NCBI RefSeq assembly: GCF_002312805.1
Contig: NZ_NMUA01000009.1
Coordinates: 102,800 to 166,799, forward strand
Direction of reading: 5' to 3'
From: Sphingobium sp. D43FB
Lineage (GTDB): Bacteria > Pseudomonadota > Alphaproteobacteria > Sphingomonadales > Sphingomonadaceae
DNA length: 64,000 nt
The notes under the pieces are model-generated. The model was not told the origin of the DNA. It did no database searches and saw only the letters and a program-made list of their open reading frames with translations. Numbering within the stretch: position 1 is the stretch's first letter; each line of letters opens with the position of its first letter. The translations under genes and the position numbers were made by a program. Shown in pieces: positions 1 to 8,763 of this stretch.

Positions 1-1005
1 CGCCGCGCTTTCCACGTCCATGCGCTGGAACAGGAAAATGCGCGCCTCGCCGAAACCGCGCCGGCCGATGGCCGGGTGCTGGGCCGCGTGCTGACCGGCG
101 CGCCCGAAATGATGAAGGTTGCCCGCATGATCGAGCGCGTGGCCAGCGCGCAAGTGTCAGTGCTGTTGCTCGGCGCAAGCGGCACCGGCAAGGAATTGCT
201 GGCGCAAGGGCTGCACGATGCCAGCCCCCGCCGCCATGGCGCCTTCGTGGCGATCAACTGCGCCGCCATCCCCGAAACGCTGCTCGAATCCGAACTGTTC
301 GGCCATGAAAAGGGCGCGTTTACAGGGGCCATCAAGACGACCCTCGGCAAGATCGAACAGGCACAGGGCGGCACATTGTTCCTGGACGAAGTCGGCGACA
401 TTCCGCTCGCGCTCCAGGTCAAGCTGCTACGCTTCCTGCAGGAGCGCGTGATCGAACGCATCGGCGGGCGCACGCCCATTGCCGTCGACACCCGCATCGT
501 CTGCGCCACCCATCAGGATCTCGACGCCATGATCGGCGCGGGCAGCTTCCGCGAGGATCTCTATTATCGCCTCGCCGAAATCGTCATCCGCATCCCCGCG
601 CTCAAGGACCGGGCGGGCGATCCGGCGCTGCTCGCCCGCCATTTCCTCACCCGCTTCGCCGCCGATATGAACCCAGCGGTCAAGGGCCTCGCCCCCGATG
701 CGCTCGCCGCGCTCGACGCCTGGCCATGGCCCGGCAATGTGCGCGAACTGGAAAACCGCATGAAGCGTGCCGTCATCATGGCCGATGGCAAGCTGGTGAC
801 CGCCGCCGATCTCGACCTGGACGAGGAACGGGCCGAAGGCGGCGAACTGGTGAACCTCAAAGCGGCGCGCGAAATGGCCGATCGCCGCGCGATCCGCCGC
901 GCGATCGCCCGCACGGACGGCAACATTTCGGGCGCAGCCAAGATTTTGGGCATCAGCCGCCCGACTTTGTACGATCTTCTCAAACAATATCAGATGCAGG
1001 GATAA
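1..1005 (+). CDS. prsR: PrsR-like sigma-54-dependent response regulator (5' end cut off)
   Basis: Transcription activator of the NtrC type that works with sigma-54 RNA polymerase; PrsR-type regulators control PEP-CTERM/exosortase and exopolysaccharide genes. The frame is open from base 1, so the receiver domain lies outside the window. Visible are the AAA+ core, with Walker A GASGTGKE (about 171-195), the sigma-54 contact motif GAFTGA (313-330) and Walker B TLFLDE (373-390), and a C-terminal Fis-type helix-turn-helix (about 880-1000). The unusual A in place of E in the Walker A region (GASGTGKE) fits the PEP-CTERM group as recalled. The stop is followed after 3 bases by a TPR gene, so the two are probably co-transcribed. 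The AAA+/Fis activator call is firm; the specific PrsR assignment is inference supported by the TPR neighbour. Confidence 0.85.
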   Translation, partial: RRAFHVHALEQENARLAETAPADGRVLGRVLTGAPEMMKVARMIERVASAQVSVLLLGASGTGKELLAQGLHDASPRRHGAFVAINCAAIPETLLESELFGHEKGAFTGAIKTTLGKIEQAQGGTLFLDEVGDIPLALQVKLLRFLQERVIERIGGRTPIAVDTRIVCATHQDLDAMIGAGSFREDLYYRLAEIVIRIPALKDRAGDPALLARHFLTRFAADMNPAVKGLAPDALAALDAWPWPGNVRELENRMKRAVIMADGKLVTAADLDLDEERAEGGELVNLKAAREMADRRAIRRAIARTDGNISGAAKILGISRPTLYDLLKQYQMQG

Positions 1006-1008
1006 TCC

Positions 1009-3048
1009 ATGAGCCGCACCCGCATCGCCCTGATCGTCGGAATAATATTGCTGTTCTTAGGGGTGGCGGGCCTGTGGCAATGGCGCGCGCATGAACGCGA
1101 CGGCACCGCCGCGCTGGCCCGTGGCCTCACCGCACTCGACAAGGGCGATGCCCGCACCGCGCGCGTCGAATTGATGAACGCGATAAGGGGCAATCCCCGG
1201 TCGGTCGTCGCGCGGCAGGCGCAGGCGCGGGCGCTGGCCGAACTGGGTGACGGCGCAGGCGCGCAGGCCGAGGTCGAACGCGCCCGCAAACTCGGCGGAC
1301 CACCCGCCGAAACCCGCGACGTGATGGCGCAAGCCTTGTTGTTGCAGGGCGACGTCGATGCCGCCTTGCGCGAATCCCGCGCGCCCGATGTCCCCGCCGC
1401 GCATAGCCTCGCCGCCGCGCGGATCAGGGCGCGGGCCGCCATGGCAAAGGGCGATATGCGCGCGGCGCAGGCGGAACTGGCGCGCACTCTCGCGACGGCG
1501 CCCAATGACGTCGAAAGCTGGGTCGATCTTGGCCGCCTGCGCTTGGCAACCGGCGATCAGGCAGGCGCGATCGGCGCGGCCGACCGGGCGGTAAGCCTGG
1601 CCCCCACCAATGCCAAGGCGCTGACCCTGCGCGCTGAACTGACGCGCGGCCAATATGGCCTCACCGCCTCGCGCCCCTGGTTCGAACGCGCGCTCGCAGC
1701 CAACCCCGAATCGGTGCCGACGCTCGAATCCTATGCCGCGACGCTCGCCGACGCGGGGGAAGCCGGCGCGATGCTGGGCCTCACCCGCCGTATCCTCGCG
1801 CTCGAACCCGACAATGCCCGCGCCTGGATGATGCAATCGATCATGGCCGCCCGCGCGGGCAAGGCCGACCTCGCCCGATCGCTGCTGGCGCGGACGCAGG
1901 GGCGGCTCGATGGCGAGCCCGCCACCTTGTTGCTGCGCGGCGTGTTGCATCTGCAGGATGGCAATGCGGTCCTTGCAGCCGATACGCTCGCGCCGCTGGT
2001 CGCGATGCAGCCCGACAATCGCACCGCCCGCACCCTGCTGGCCCGCGCCTATCAGATGGGCGGCGACATGCCATCCGCCGCCACCACCCTTGCCCCGATC
2101 GTCGCCCAGCGGGACGCCGACCCCTATGTGCTGACCCTCGCGGCGCGCGTGCAGGAAGCGCTCGGCAATCGCGCCATGGCTGCCGACATGCTCGCCCGCG
2201 CCGCCTGGCCAGTGCGCGCCGCTGCCGATCCGTTTGCCGGACCAAGCGACGCACAACTGGCCGATGGCCCGCCGCCCGCCAATGCCGCCACGGCGCGCGA
2301 CAATATCCCCTATATCCGTGCCTTGCTCAGCACCAACCGCACCGACGCAGCGGTCGATCGTGCCCGGATGCTCAGCCGCGCCAACCCCGGCGCGCCGGAT
2401 GCCTGGATCGTGCTAGGCGATACGCTGGGCACCGCCGGACGGGCAGGGGAGGCCGCCCGCGCCTATGAAAGCGCCGCCAATATCCGCTTCGATCGCGCCG
2501 TCGCGCTGCGCCTCGTCGCGGCATGGAACCGCGCCGGCGATCCCGCCCGTGCCGCGCAGATCGTACAACTCTTCCTGACCCAGAATCCGACCGACAGTGC
2601 CATGCGCCGCATCGCCGCCGCCGTCGCGATGGAGGCGGGCGACTGGCGCGGCGCGCTGCGGATGCTGCAGGCTGTGCGCGCGCAACTGGGCGACAATGAC
2701 GCGCTGTTGATGGCGGACCTTGCCCGCGCTGCGGTCGAAACCGGGGATCGGGCGGCGGCGCGCGCCTATGCCGCCCATGCTTATCGCCTGATGCCTGCCA
2801 ACCCGATGATCGCCGACATCTATGGCTGGACATTGCTGGAAACCGGCGAAAAAGGCCCGGCTGCGGTCGATCTGCTGGAAAAGGCCGTTGCCCGCGCGCC
2901 CGGTCATCCCCTGCTCAACCTGCATCTGGGCCAGGCCTATGCCGCCGCAGGTCGGAAGAATGAAGCCAAGCTGGCGCTGGGCCGGGCGGTCGCGGTCAGG
3001 AATTTTGCAGGCCGTCAGGATGCCGTCGACGCGCTGGCAGCACTTTAA
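1009..3048 (+). CDS. Membrane-anchored tetratricopeptide repeat protein, PrsT-like
   Basis: 679-residue protein with one N-terminal hydrophobic segment (residues about 5-23, IALIVGIILLFLGVAGLW) followed by repeated helical TPR units to the C-terminus (for example ARAYQMGGD and DAWIVLGDTLGTAGR blocks). Such proteins act as protein-protein scaffolds in the periplasm. It starts 3 bases after the sigma-54 regulator, as prsT genes do beside prsR in PEP-CTERM/exosortase-linked polysaccharide loci; it is shorter than the roughly 900-residue PrsT known elsewhere. The TPR and anchor are seen directly; the link to extracellular polysaccharide or PEP-CTERM export is inference from context. Confidence 0.75.
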   Translation: MSRTRIALIVGIILLFLGVAGLWQWRAHERDGTAALARGLTALDKGDARTARVELMNAIRGNPRSVVARQAQARALAELGDGAGAQAEVERARKLGGPPAETRDVMAQALLLQGDVDAALRESRAPDVPAAHSLAAARIRARAAMAKGDMRAAQAELARTLATAPNDVESWVDLGRLRLATGDQAGAIGAADRAVSLAPTNAKALTLRAELTRGQYGLTASRPWFERALAANPESVPTLESYAATLADAGEAGAMLGLTRRILALEPDNARAWMMQSIMAARAGKADLARSLLARTQGRLDGEPATLLLRGVLHLQDGNAVLAADTLAPLVAMQPDNRTARTLLARAYQMGGDMPSAATTLAPIVAQRDADPYVLTLAARVQEALGNRAMAADMLARAAWPVRAAADPFAGPSDAQLADGPPPANAATARDNIPYIRALLSTNRTDAAVDRARMLSRANPGAPDAWIVLGDTLGTAGRAGEAARAYESAANIRFDRAVALRLVAAWNRAGDPARAAQIVQLFLTQNPTDSAMRRIAAAVAMEAGDWRGALRMLQAVRAQLGDNDALLMADLARAAVETGDRAAARAYAAHAYRLMPANPMIADIYGWTLLETGEKGPAAVDLLEKAVARAPGHPLLNLHLGQAYAAAGRKNEAKLALGRAVAVRNFAGRQDAVDALAAL

Positions 3049-3051
3049 CTA

Positions 3052-3100
3052 AAATCCGTTCGTTTCGAGCGAAGTCGAGAAACGCTCACGAAGCGTACAG
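3052..3100. repeat. REP-like palindromic repeat fragment
   Basis: The stretch contains gtttcgagcgaagtcgagaaac, an imperfect palindrome of the kind scattered between genes of sphingomonads, followed by a small cgct...agcg hairpin. It sits between the TPR gene and the convergent GntR gene and may also slow transcription there. No T-run follows, so it is not called a terminator. Confidence 0.55.
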
Positions 3101-3134
3101 CCCAATGGAGAGGGCAGGTCCGCCGCCGAAACCC

Positions 3135-3479
3135 TCAGGCCTTCTGCAAGTCCAGATCGTCGGCCCTTATTCCCAGCCGCCGGATCTGCGCCGCCACCGG
3201 CGGCCATACCGTCTCCAGAAAATGGGCCCGCTCCGCTATCCGCAGCCGCCGGGTCGCGCCATCGGCGACGAACATACCGACCCCGCGCCGCACCACAACC
3301 AGCCCGTCATCCTGAAAGCTCTGATAGGCCTTCGCCACGGTCAGCGGATTGGCCCCCTGCGTCGCGGCAAAGGCGCGCACCGATGGCAGCAGGTCGCCAT
3401 CGCTATAATCCCCGTCCAATATGGAAGCGGCAATGATCTCACGCAGGCGGAGATAGACGGGTTTTGAGTCGTCGGCCAT
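3135..3479 (-). CDS. GntR-family transcriptional regulator (YtrA-like, short)
   Basis: 114-residue DNA-binding regulator. The N-terminal 70 residues are a GntR winged helix: PVYLRLREIIAASILDG, then DLLPSVRAFAA (recognition region) and NPLTVAKAYQSFQDDGLV. After the wing there is only a short helical tail, so it lacks the large effector domain of FadR/HutC types and fits the YtrA subgroup, which commonly represses adjacent transporter or stress genes. It lies 73 bases downstream of the nitroreductase gene on the same strand, so the two could be co-transcribed. Target and ligand are unknown. Confidence 0.85.
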   Translation of the reverse strand: MADDSKPVYLRLREIIAASILDGDYSDGDLLPSVRAFAATQGANPLTVAKAYQSFQDDGLVVVRRGVGMFVADGATRRLRIAERAHFLETVWPPVAAQIRRLGIRADDLDLQKA

Positions 3480-3552
3480 GGGTGCATCACTGCCATAATA
3501 CAGCCATGCGGGTCAAGTCAGACCATTGCGCGAATCATGGTTAAAGCGGCAA

Positions 3553-4161
3553 TTATCGGTCCCAAACCGATACGATGGCGTCATAATCTGGCCGGGGGCG
3601 CTCTTCCTGCGCTTTGCCCGGCGTGCCGATGAAGACAAAGCCCGCAATCGTCTCGTCCCCCTGCGCAAAGGCCGCGCGCACATCTTCATTATAGGTCGGC
3701 CATCCCGTCAGCCAGCCACCGGCAAAGCCCAGCGCATGGGTGGCGTGCAGCAGGTTCATGATCGCCGCACCCACCGACAATTGCTGTTCCCACATCGGAA
3801 TTTTGCTGCCCGCGACCGGCGCGGACAGGGCTACCACCAATGTCGGGGACTGATGCGCGAACTGGTGCATCGCCTCGATCTCCAGCCGCCCGGCATCGGG
3901 CTTCTCGGCGCGATAGGCGCTTTCCAGCAGGTCGGCCAACGCCGCCCGCCGCGCCGAAGGCACCACCACGAATCGCCACGGCGCGAGTTTGCCATGATCG
4001 GGCGTGCGCAGCGCCACTTCCAATATCTGCCGCAATTGCGCGTCGTCGGGACCGGGCGCGATCAGGTCGCGGGGTTTGCCTGACCGGCGGGTCTGGAGCA
4101 GGGCGAGGGGGGAGGAGAGGTCGTTGAACATCGCCGCGACAAATGGCCCGGCCACCGCCAT
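3553..4161 (-). CDS. Nitroreductase family protein (YdjA-like)
   Basis: FMN-dependent NAD(P)H oxidoreductase of the small single-domain type, about 190-200 residues. Family hallmarks seen are the N-terminal RRSGKP (RRSxR-like FMN-binding segment), PDHGKLAPWRFVVV (matching the TPDHGRLRPWRF signature of YdjA-like enzymes), and the WLTGWPTYN segment with FVFIGTP near the C-terminus. The substrate is unknown; quinones or nitro compounds are typical. An internal methionine at 4131 (MFNDLSSPLALLQ) aligns better with family N-termini than the outermost start at 4161; neither has a clear ribosome site. It is read divergently from the POT transporter. Confidence 0.85.
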   Translation of the reverse strand: MAVAGPFVAAMFNDLSSPLALLQTRRSGKPRDLIAPGPDDAQLRQILEVALRTPDHGKLAPWRFVVVPSARRAALADLLESAYRAEKPDAGRLEIEAMHQFAHQSPTLVVALSAPVAGSKIPMWEQQLSVGAAIMNLLHATHALGFAGGWLTGWPTYNEDVRAAFAQGDETIAGFVFIGTPGKAQEERPRPDYDAIVSVWDR

Positions 4162-4270
4162 GACGCAAGGGCCGCCTGTGTTTTTGACAGACGCGAATTT
4201 GGCTCTACTCTCTGGCCATCATTCGGCCTCCGTTCGGCGGGCCGGTCAAACCATATGACAAGGGTTCCCG

Positions 4271-5794
4271 ATGGCGACCTCGATTCCTGGCGTGGAGGCA
4301 GCGGGCAAGACCTGGCTCGGCCATCCGCGCGGCCTGTTCCTGCTATTCTTCGCCGAAATGTGGGAGCGTTTTTCCTACTATGGCATGCGCGCCATCCTGA
4401 TCTTCTACCTCACCAAACATTTCCTCTTCGGCGAAGATCGCGCCTATCTGCTCTATGGCGCCTACACCTCGCTAGTCTATATCACCCCGGTCATCGGCGG
4501 CTATCTGGCCGATCGGTTCCTGGGACCGCGCAAGGCGGTGCTGGTGGGCGGCGTCTTCATCGCTATCGGCCATTTCCTGATCGCCATCACTGAAGGGCCG
4601 GGGGGGCAGGACGGTTTCTACCTCAATGGCTTCTATCTCGCCCTTGCCAGCATCATCGTCGGCACCGGTTTCCTCAAGGCCAATATCTCGGTGCTGGTGG
4701 GTGAACTCTACCCCCGCGACGATGCCCGCCGCGATCCGGCTTTCTCCATCTTCTATATGGGCATCAATGTCGGCGGCATGATGGGGCCGATCATCTGCGG
4801 CCTGCTCGGCGAACTCTACGGCTGGAGCTGGGGCTTCGGCGCGGCGGGTGTCGGCATGCTGCTTGGCCTCATCATGTTCGTCTGGCTCAAACCCTGGCTG
4901 CTCGGCAAGGGTGAACCGCCTGCACCCGCCCAGTTGCGTGCGCCCGTCGCGGCGGGGCTTAGTCAGGAATGGACCATTTATCTCGGCGCAGCGCTTGGCG
5001 TCGTCGCCATCTGGCTGGTGATCCGCTATGCTGAATTGCTGGGCTATGCGCTGCTTGGCTTTGCCGCGCTGACCGTCCTCTATATCGTCTGGCGCACGAT
5101 GAAGACGCTGGGCAAGGTCGACCGCGACCGCATGTTCGCCGCGCTGTTTCTGATTGCACTCAACCCGCTCTTCTGGGGATTGTTCGAACAGACCGGCTCC
5201 TCGCTCAACATCTTCACCGACCGCAATGTCGATCGCGTCCTCTTCGGCTGGGAAGTCCCCGCTTCCATGTTCCAGTCGGTCAATTCGGTCTTCATCATCC
5301 TGCTCGCGCCTTTGTTCGCGGTGCTGTGGACCATCCTCGACAAGCGCCGCCTCGAACCGTCATCCCCCGCCAAATTTGGTATCGGCCTCATCCTGTGCGG
5401 CGCGGGCTTCCTGGTGCTCGTGGCGGGCGCGGCGATGGCAGGCGAAAATCTCACGCCCGTCCTGTTCGTCTTCCTCATCTACCTCTTCCACACCATGGCC
5501 GAACTCTGCTTCTCGCCGGTTGGCCTGTCGGCGATGACGCGCCTGTCGGTGCCCAGCATGGTCGGCCTCGTCATGGGCACCTGGTTCCTCGCCATGGCGG
5601 CGGGCAATTTCATCGCAGGCCTCATCGCCCGCGCCACCGGCAGCGGCGATGCAGGCGGGGGGACCCAAGTGCTGGACGTCTATAGCCGCATCGGCTGGTT
5701 CGCGATCGTGGTGGGCGGCCTTGTCCTGCTCGTCTCGCCCTATATCAAACGCCTGATGCATCTCGACCTGATCGCTTCGGAGGATAAGCCATGA
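4271..5794 (+). CDS. POT/PTR-family proton-dependent oligopeptide transporter
   Basis: 507-residue inner-membrane major-facilitator protein that imports di- and tripeptides with protons. The N-terminal helix carries the POT signature ExxERFxYY (EMWERFSYYGMRAI), followed by GGYLADRFLGPRKA (MFS loop 2-3) and FSIFYMGINVGGMMGP (PTR2 signature). About 12-14 hydrophobic segments are visible. An AAGGG-type ribosome site lies about 7 bases before the ATG at 4271. The stop overlaps the next gene's start (ATGA at 5791-5794), so transporter and amidohydrolases form a coupled operon, suggesting uptake or processing of peptide-derived compounds. Confidence 0.92.
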   Translation: MATSIPGVEAAGKTWLGHPRGLFLLFFAEMWERFSYYGMRAILIFYLTKHFLFGEDRAYLLYGAYTSLVYITPVIGGYLADRFLGPRKAVLVGGVFIAIGHFLIAITEGPGGQDGFYLNGFYLALASIIVGTGFLKANISVLVGELYPRDDARRDPAFSIFYMGINVGGMMGPIICGLLGELYGWSWGFGAAGVGMLLGLIMFVWLKPWLLGKGEPPAPAQLRAPVAAGLSQEWTIYLGAALGVVAIWLVIRYAELLGYALLGFAALTVLYIVWRTMKTLGKVDRDRMFAALFLIALNPLFWGLFEQTGSSLNIFTDRNVDRVLFGWEVPASMFQSVNSVFIILLAPLFAVLWTILDKRRLEPSSPAKFGIGLILCGAGFLVLVAGAAMAGENLTPVLFVFLIYLFHTMAELCFSPVGLSAMTRLSVPSMVGLVMGTWFLAMAAGNFIAGLIARATGSGDAGGGTQVLDVYSRIGWFAIVVGGLVLLVSPYIKRLMHLDLIASEDKP

Positions 5795-7188
5795 GAAAAA
5801 GCGCAACGCCGTTGCTGATCGCCGCCCTGCTGGCCGGAGTTGCCGGTCCCGCCGGCGCGAAGAAGGACAAGGATGCCCCGGCCGCCACCCAAGGCAGCTC
5901 GGTCGAACCCGAAAACCCTTATCCGTCCACCTACAAAGCCTATCCCGGCACCGCCACCGCCATTCGTGGCGCGACCATCTTCGACGGGGAGGGCGGCCGC
6001 ATCGACAATGGCGTCATCTTCCTATCGGACGGCAAGATCACGGCGATCGGCGGCGCGGACACGCCGATCCCTGCCGACATCGCCGTGTTCGACGGCACCG
6101 GCAAATATGTCACCCCCGGCGTCATCGACATTCACAGCCATTTGGGCAACTATCCCTCGCCCGGCGTCGATGCCCATTCCGACGGCAATGAAGCCACCGC
6201 GCCCGTCACCGCCCATGTCTGGGCCGAACATAGCATCTGGCCACAGGACGCAGGCTTCAGCCGCGCCCTCGCCAATGGCGGCGTCACCAGCCTGCAAATC
6301 CTCCCCGGCTCGGCCAACCTGTTCGGCGGCCGCAGCGTCACGCTCAAGAACGTCCCCGCCCGCACCATGCAGGGCATGAAGTTCCCCGGCGCGCCCCATG
6401 GCCTCAAAATGGCATGCGGCGAAAATCCCAAGCGCGTCTATGGTAGCAAGGGGCGCGAACCCTCGACCCGCATGGGCAATATGGCGGTCAACCGCGCCAC
6501 CTGGATCAAGGCGCGCGATTTTCAGAAGAAGCGTGCCGCCGGAAAGGATCAGTCCCGCGACCTCGGCATGGAAACGCTGGCCGATGTGCTGGAGGGCAAG
6601 ATCCTCGTCCACAATCACTGCTACCGCGCCGATGAAATGGCCAATGTCATCGATATGGGCAAGGAATTTGGCTATCGCGTCACCGCCTTCCACCATGCCG
6701 TCGAAGCCTACAAGATCGCCGACCTGCTGCGCGACAATGGCGTCTGCTCGGCACTGTGGGGCGACTGGTATGGCTTCAAGATGGAAGCCTATGACGGGAT
6801 CAAGGAAAATGTGCCCCTCGTCCATCGCGCCGGTGCCTGCACCATCGTCCATAGCGACGATGACAACGGCATCCAGCGCCTGAACCAGGAAGCCGCCAAG
6901 GCCCTGGGCGCGGGGCGCCGCATGGGCATAGACATTCCCGACGAAATCGCCTGGACCTGGCTCGCCATCAATCCCGCGCGCGCCATGGGCATCAGCGACC
7001 AGACCGGCAGCCTCAAAGTCGGCAAGATGGCCGATGTCGTCCTGTGGAACGGCAATCCGTTCAGCACCTATACCCGGCCTAATAAAGTCTGGATCGACGG
7101 CGCGCTGCTCTACGACAGCGCCAACCCCAAATTGCGCCCGGTCAGCGACTTCGAAGTCGGCCAGATCGGCGCGGGAGACGTGAAATGA
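5791..7188 (+). CDS. Secreted metal-dependent amidohydrolase (catalytically intact)
   Basis: 465-residue amidohydrolase-superfamily protein with a Sec signal peptide (cleavage near GPAGA, residue about 24). Metal-site elements are all visible: HxH in VIDIHSHLG, a histidine in LVHNHCYRADEM, HH in TAFHHAVEAYK, and an aspartate in IVHSDDDNG; the C-terminal beta domain returns with GKMADVVLWNGNPFS. Related enzymes are periplasmic imidazolonepropionase/prolidase-like hydrolases of peptide or cyclic amide bonds; the true substrate is unknown. It overlaps the POT transporter by 4 bases and the second amidohydrolase by 4 bases, so all three are translationally coupled. Confidence 0.9.
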   Translation: MRKSATPLLIAALLAGVAGPAGAKKDKDAPAATQGSSVEPENPYPSTYKAYPGTATAIRGATIFDGEGGRIDNGVIFLSDGKITAIGGADTPIPADIAVFDGTGKYVTPGVIDIHSHLGNYPSPGVDAHSDGNEATAPVTAHVWAEHSIWPQDAGFSRALANGGVTSLQILPGSANLFGGRSVTLKNVPARTMQGMKFPGAPHGLKMACGENPKRVYGSKGREPSTRMGNMAVNRATWIKARDFQKKRAAGKDQSRDLGMETLADVLEGKILVHNHCYRADEMANVIDMGKEFGYRVTAFHHAVEAYKIADLLRDNGVCSALWGDWYGFKMEAYDGIKENVPLVHRAGACTIVHSDDDNGIQRLNQEAAKALGAGRRMGIDIPDEIAWTWLAINPARAMGISDQTGSLKVGKMADVVLWNGNPFSTYTRPNKVWIDGALLYDSANPKLRPVSDFEVGQIGAGDVK

Positions 7189-8594
7189 GTGACCAGAACC
7201 ATCCTCTCCCCCCGTTCGCCCTGAGCCTGTCGAAGGGCTTGGCTGAGCGAAGCCGAAGCCACTTTGCTCCGCTCAGCGGAAGGCTTCGACTTCCCTCGGC
7301 CCGAACGGTACTCGCGGGTCTGCTGTTTGCCATCTCCACCCCGGCCTTCGCCCAATCCCTCGCCATCACCGGCGCAACCCTCGCGATCGGCGACGGCTCC
7401 GAACCCATCCGCAACGGCACGGTCGTCATTACCGCTGGCAAAGTCACCGCAGCGGGCGCAGGCATCGCCATCCCGCCCGGCACGAAAACCATCGACGCCG
7501 CTGGCAAATGGGTCACGCCGGGCCTCGTCTCCGGCTTCTCGCGCGTCGGCCTGGTCGAAGTCCCGGCCGTCAACGAAACCAACGACGCCAGCGCCCGCTC
7601 GCCCTTCTCCGCAGCCATCGACGTCGCCCCCGCGATCAACCCGCTCGCCAACCCGGTCGCGATCAGCCGCACGGCGGGGATCACCCGCGCCGTCGTCGTC
7701 CCCTCGACCGGCACCGGCATCTTCGCCGGGCAAGGCGCGGTCGTGGACCTCGGCGCGGACATGAACCCGATCACCAAGCCGCGCGCCTTCCAATATGTCG
7801 AAATGGGCGAGGAGGGGGCCAAGGACGCCGGTGGCAGCCGCCCCGCCGCGATCCTGACCTTCAAGACCATGCTGCGCGAGGCCCAGGAGTTCGCCAAAGC
7901 CCCCGCCAGCTATGACGGTCGATCGAAGGACGCCTTGCTCAACCGCATCGATGCCGAAGCCTTGGTCCCGGTCGTCACCGGCGCCATGCCACTGATGGTC
8001 CATGTCGAAAGCGGACGCGACATATTGGCCGTTCTGGCGCTCAGGCAGGATTTCCCTGCGTTGAAACTCATCTTGGCGGGCGCTGCCGAAGGCTGGATGG
8101 TCGCGCCGCAAATCGCTGCCGCCAAGGTGCCGGTGATCGCCGGTGGCCTTGACGATCTCCCCTCCAGCTTCGAAAAGCTCGCCGCCACCCAGAGCAATGT
8201 GGGCCGCATGGTCAAGGCGGGCGTCGCCGTCTCGATGGGCCTCATGGACCGCGACGAAGGGCTGCAACTGCGCCTCGCCACGCAGCAGGCGGGCAATATG
8301 GTCGCGCTGAACAAGGTGCCCGGCGCGACCGGATTGAGCTGGGGCCAGGCGCTCCGCACCATCAGCTCCGCGTCTGCCGAGGCCATGGGTCTTGGCGATC
8401 GCATCGGATCGCTGAAGGCCGGACGGGCAGGGGACGTCGTGCTATGGGACGGCGACCCGCTGGAAATGACGTCCGCGCCGCTCGCCGTCTGGATCGACGG
8501 CATCGCCCAACCGCTCGACAACCGCCAGACCAAATTGCGCGACCGCTACGCAACGCCGGAGGAAGGGGCATTGCCCAAAGCCTATGCCTGGTGA
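7185..8594 (+). CDS. Secreted amidohydrolase-like protein with lost metal ligands
   Basis: 469-residue partner of the preceding enzyme. It keeps the amidohydrolase frame (ITGATLAIGDGSEPIRNG start of the beta domain, KWVTPGLVSGFS, GRAGDVVLWDGDPLE end), but the HxH position reads SGFSRVG and the later histidines are mostly gone (ILAGAAEG where a histidine is expected), so it is unlikely to bind the usual two metals. The first about 45 residues are odd: residues 10-41 are encoded by a REP-like palindrome, followed by a signal-peptide-like segment TVLAGLLFAISTPAFA. ATGA overlap with the upstream gene indicates coupling; a heteromeric or regulatory role beside the intact enzyme is inference. Confidence 0.85.
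   Translation: MSDQNHPLPPFALSLSKGLAERSRSHFAPLSGRLRLPSARTVLAGLLFAISTPAFAQSLAITGATLAIGDGSEPIRNGTVVITAGKVTAAGAGIAIPPGTKTIDAAGKWVTPGLVSGFSRVGLVEVPAVNETNDASARSPFSAAIDVAPAINPLANPVAISRTAGITRAVVVPSTGTGIFAGQGAVVDLGADMNPITKPRAFQYVEMGEEGAKDAGGSRPAAILTFKTMLREAQEFAKAPASYDGRSKDALLNRIDAEALVPVVTGAMPLMVHVESGRDILAVLALRQDFPALKLILAGAAEGWMVAPQIAAAKVPVIAGGLDDLPSSFEKLAATQSNVGRMVKAGVAVSMGLMDRDEGLQLRLATQQAGNMVALNKVPGATGLSWGQALRTISSASAEAMGLGDRIGSLKAGRAGDVVLWDGDPLEMTSAPLAVWIDGIAQPLDNRQTKLRDRYATPEEGALPKAYAW
7213..7308. repeat. REP-type palindrome inside the 5' coding end of the second amidohydrolase
   Basis: Outer arms ccgttcgccctgagcctg and (reverse complement of the right arm) ccgttcgggccgagggaa form an imperfect inverted repeat with inner arms cgaagg/ccttcg. 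The span is 96 bases, exactly 32 codons, and is read through as PFALSLSKG and further residues. PFALSLSKG is the typical translation of this sphingomonad intergenic repeat, so an intergenic-type element has become coding sequence here. Confidence 0.8.
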
Positions 8595-8763
8595 GCGCAC
8601 ACACTGAACAGCAAATATTGCTGTCCTACAGGCCGGGTTTTCGCCATCTTGAGGCTGGTAATATCACAGTATAGCCCGGCCAAGTCATTGTTACAAAGTT
8701 ACGAGATTCTATATGAAAATTTCAAGATTTGCGGGAAATATGCGAAGGTAAGCGCGTCCGATC

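Noticed and set aside
8607..8623. acagca-aatat-tgctgt hairpin after the second amidohydrolase
   Set aside because: Stem of only six pairs, AT-rich and without a T-run; too weak to call a terminator.
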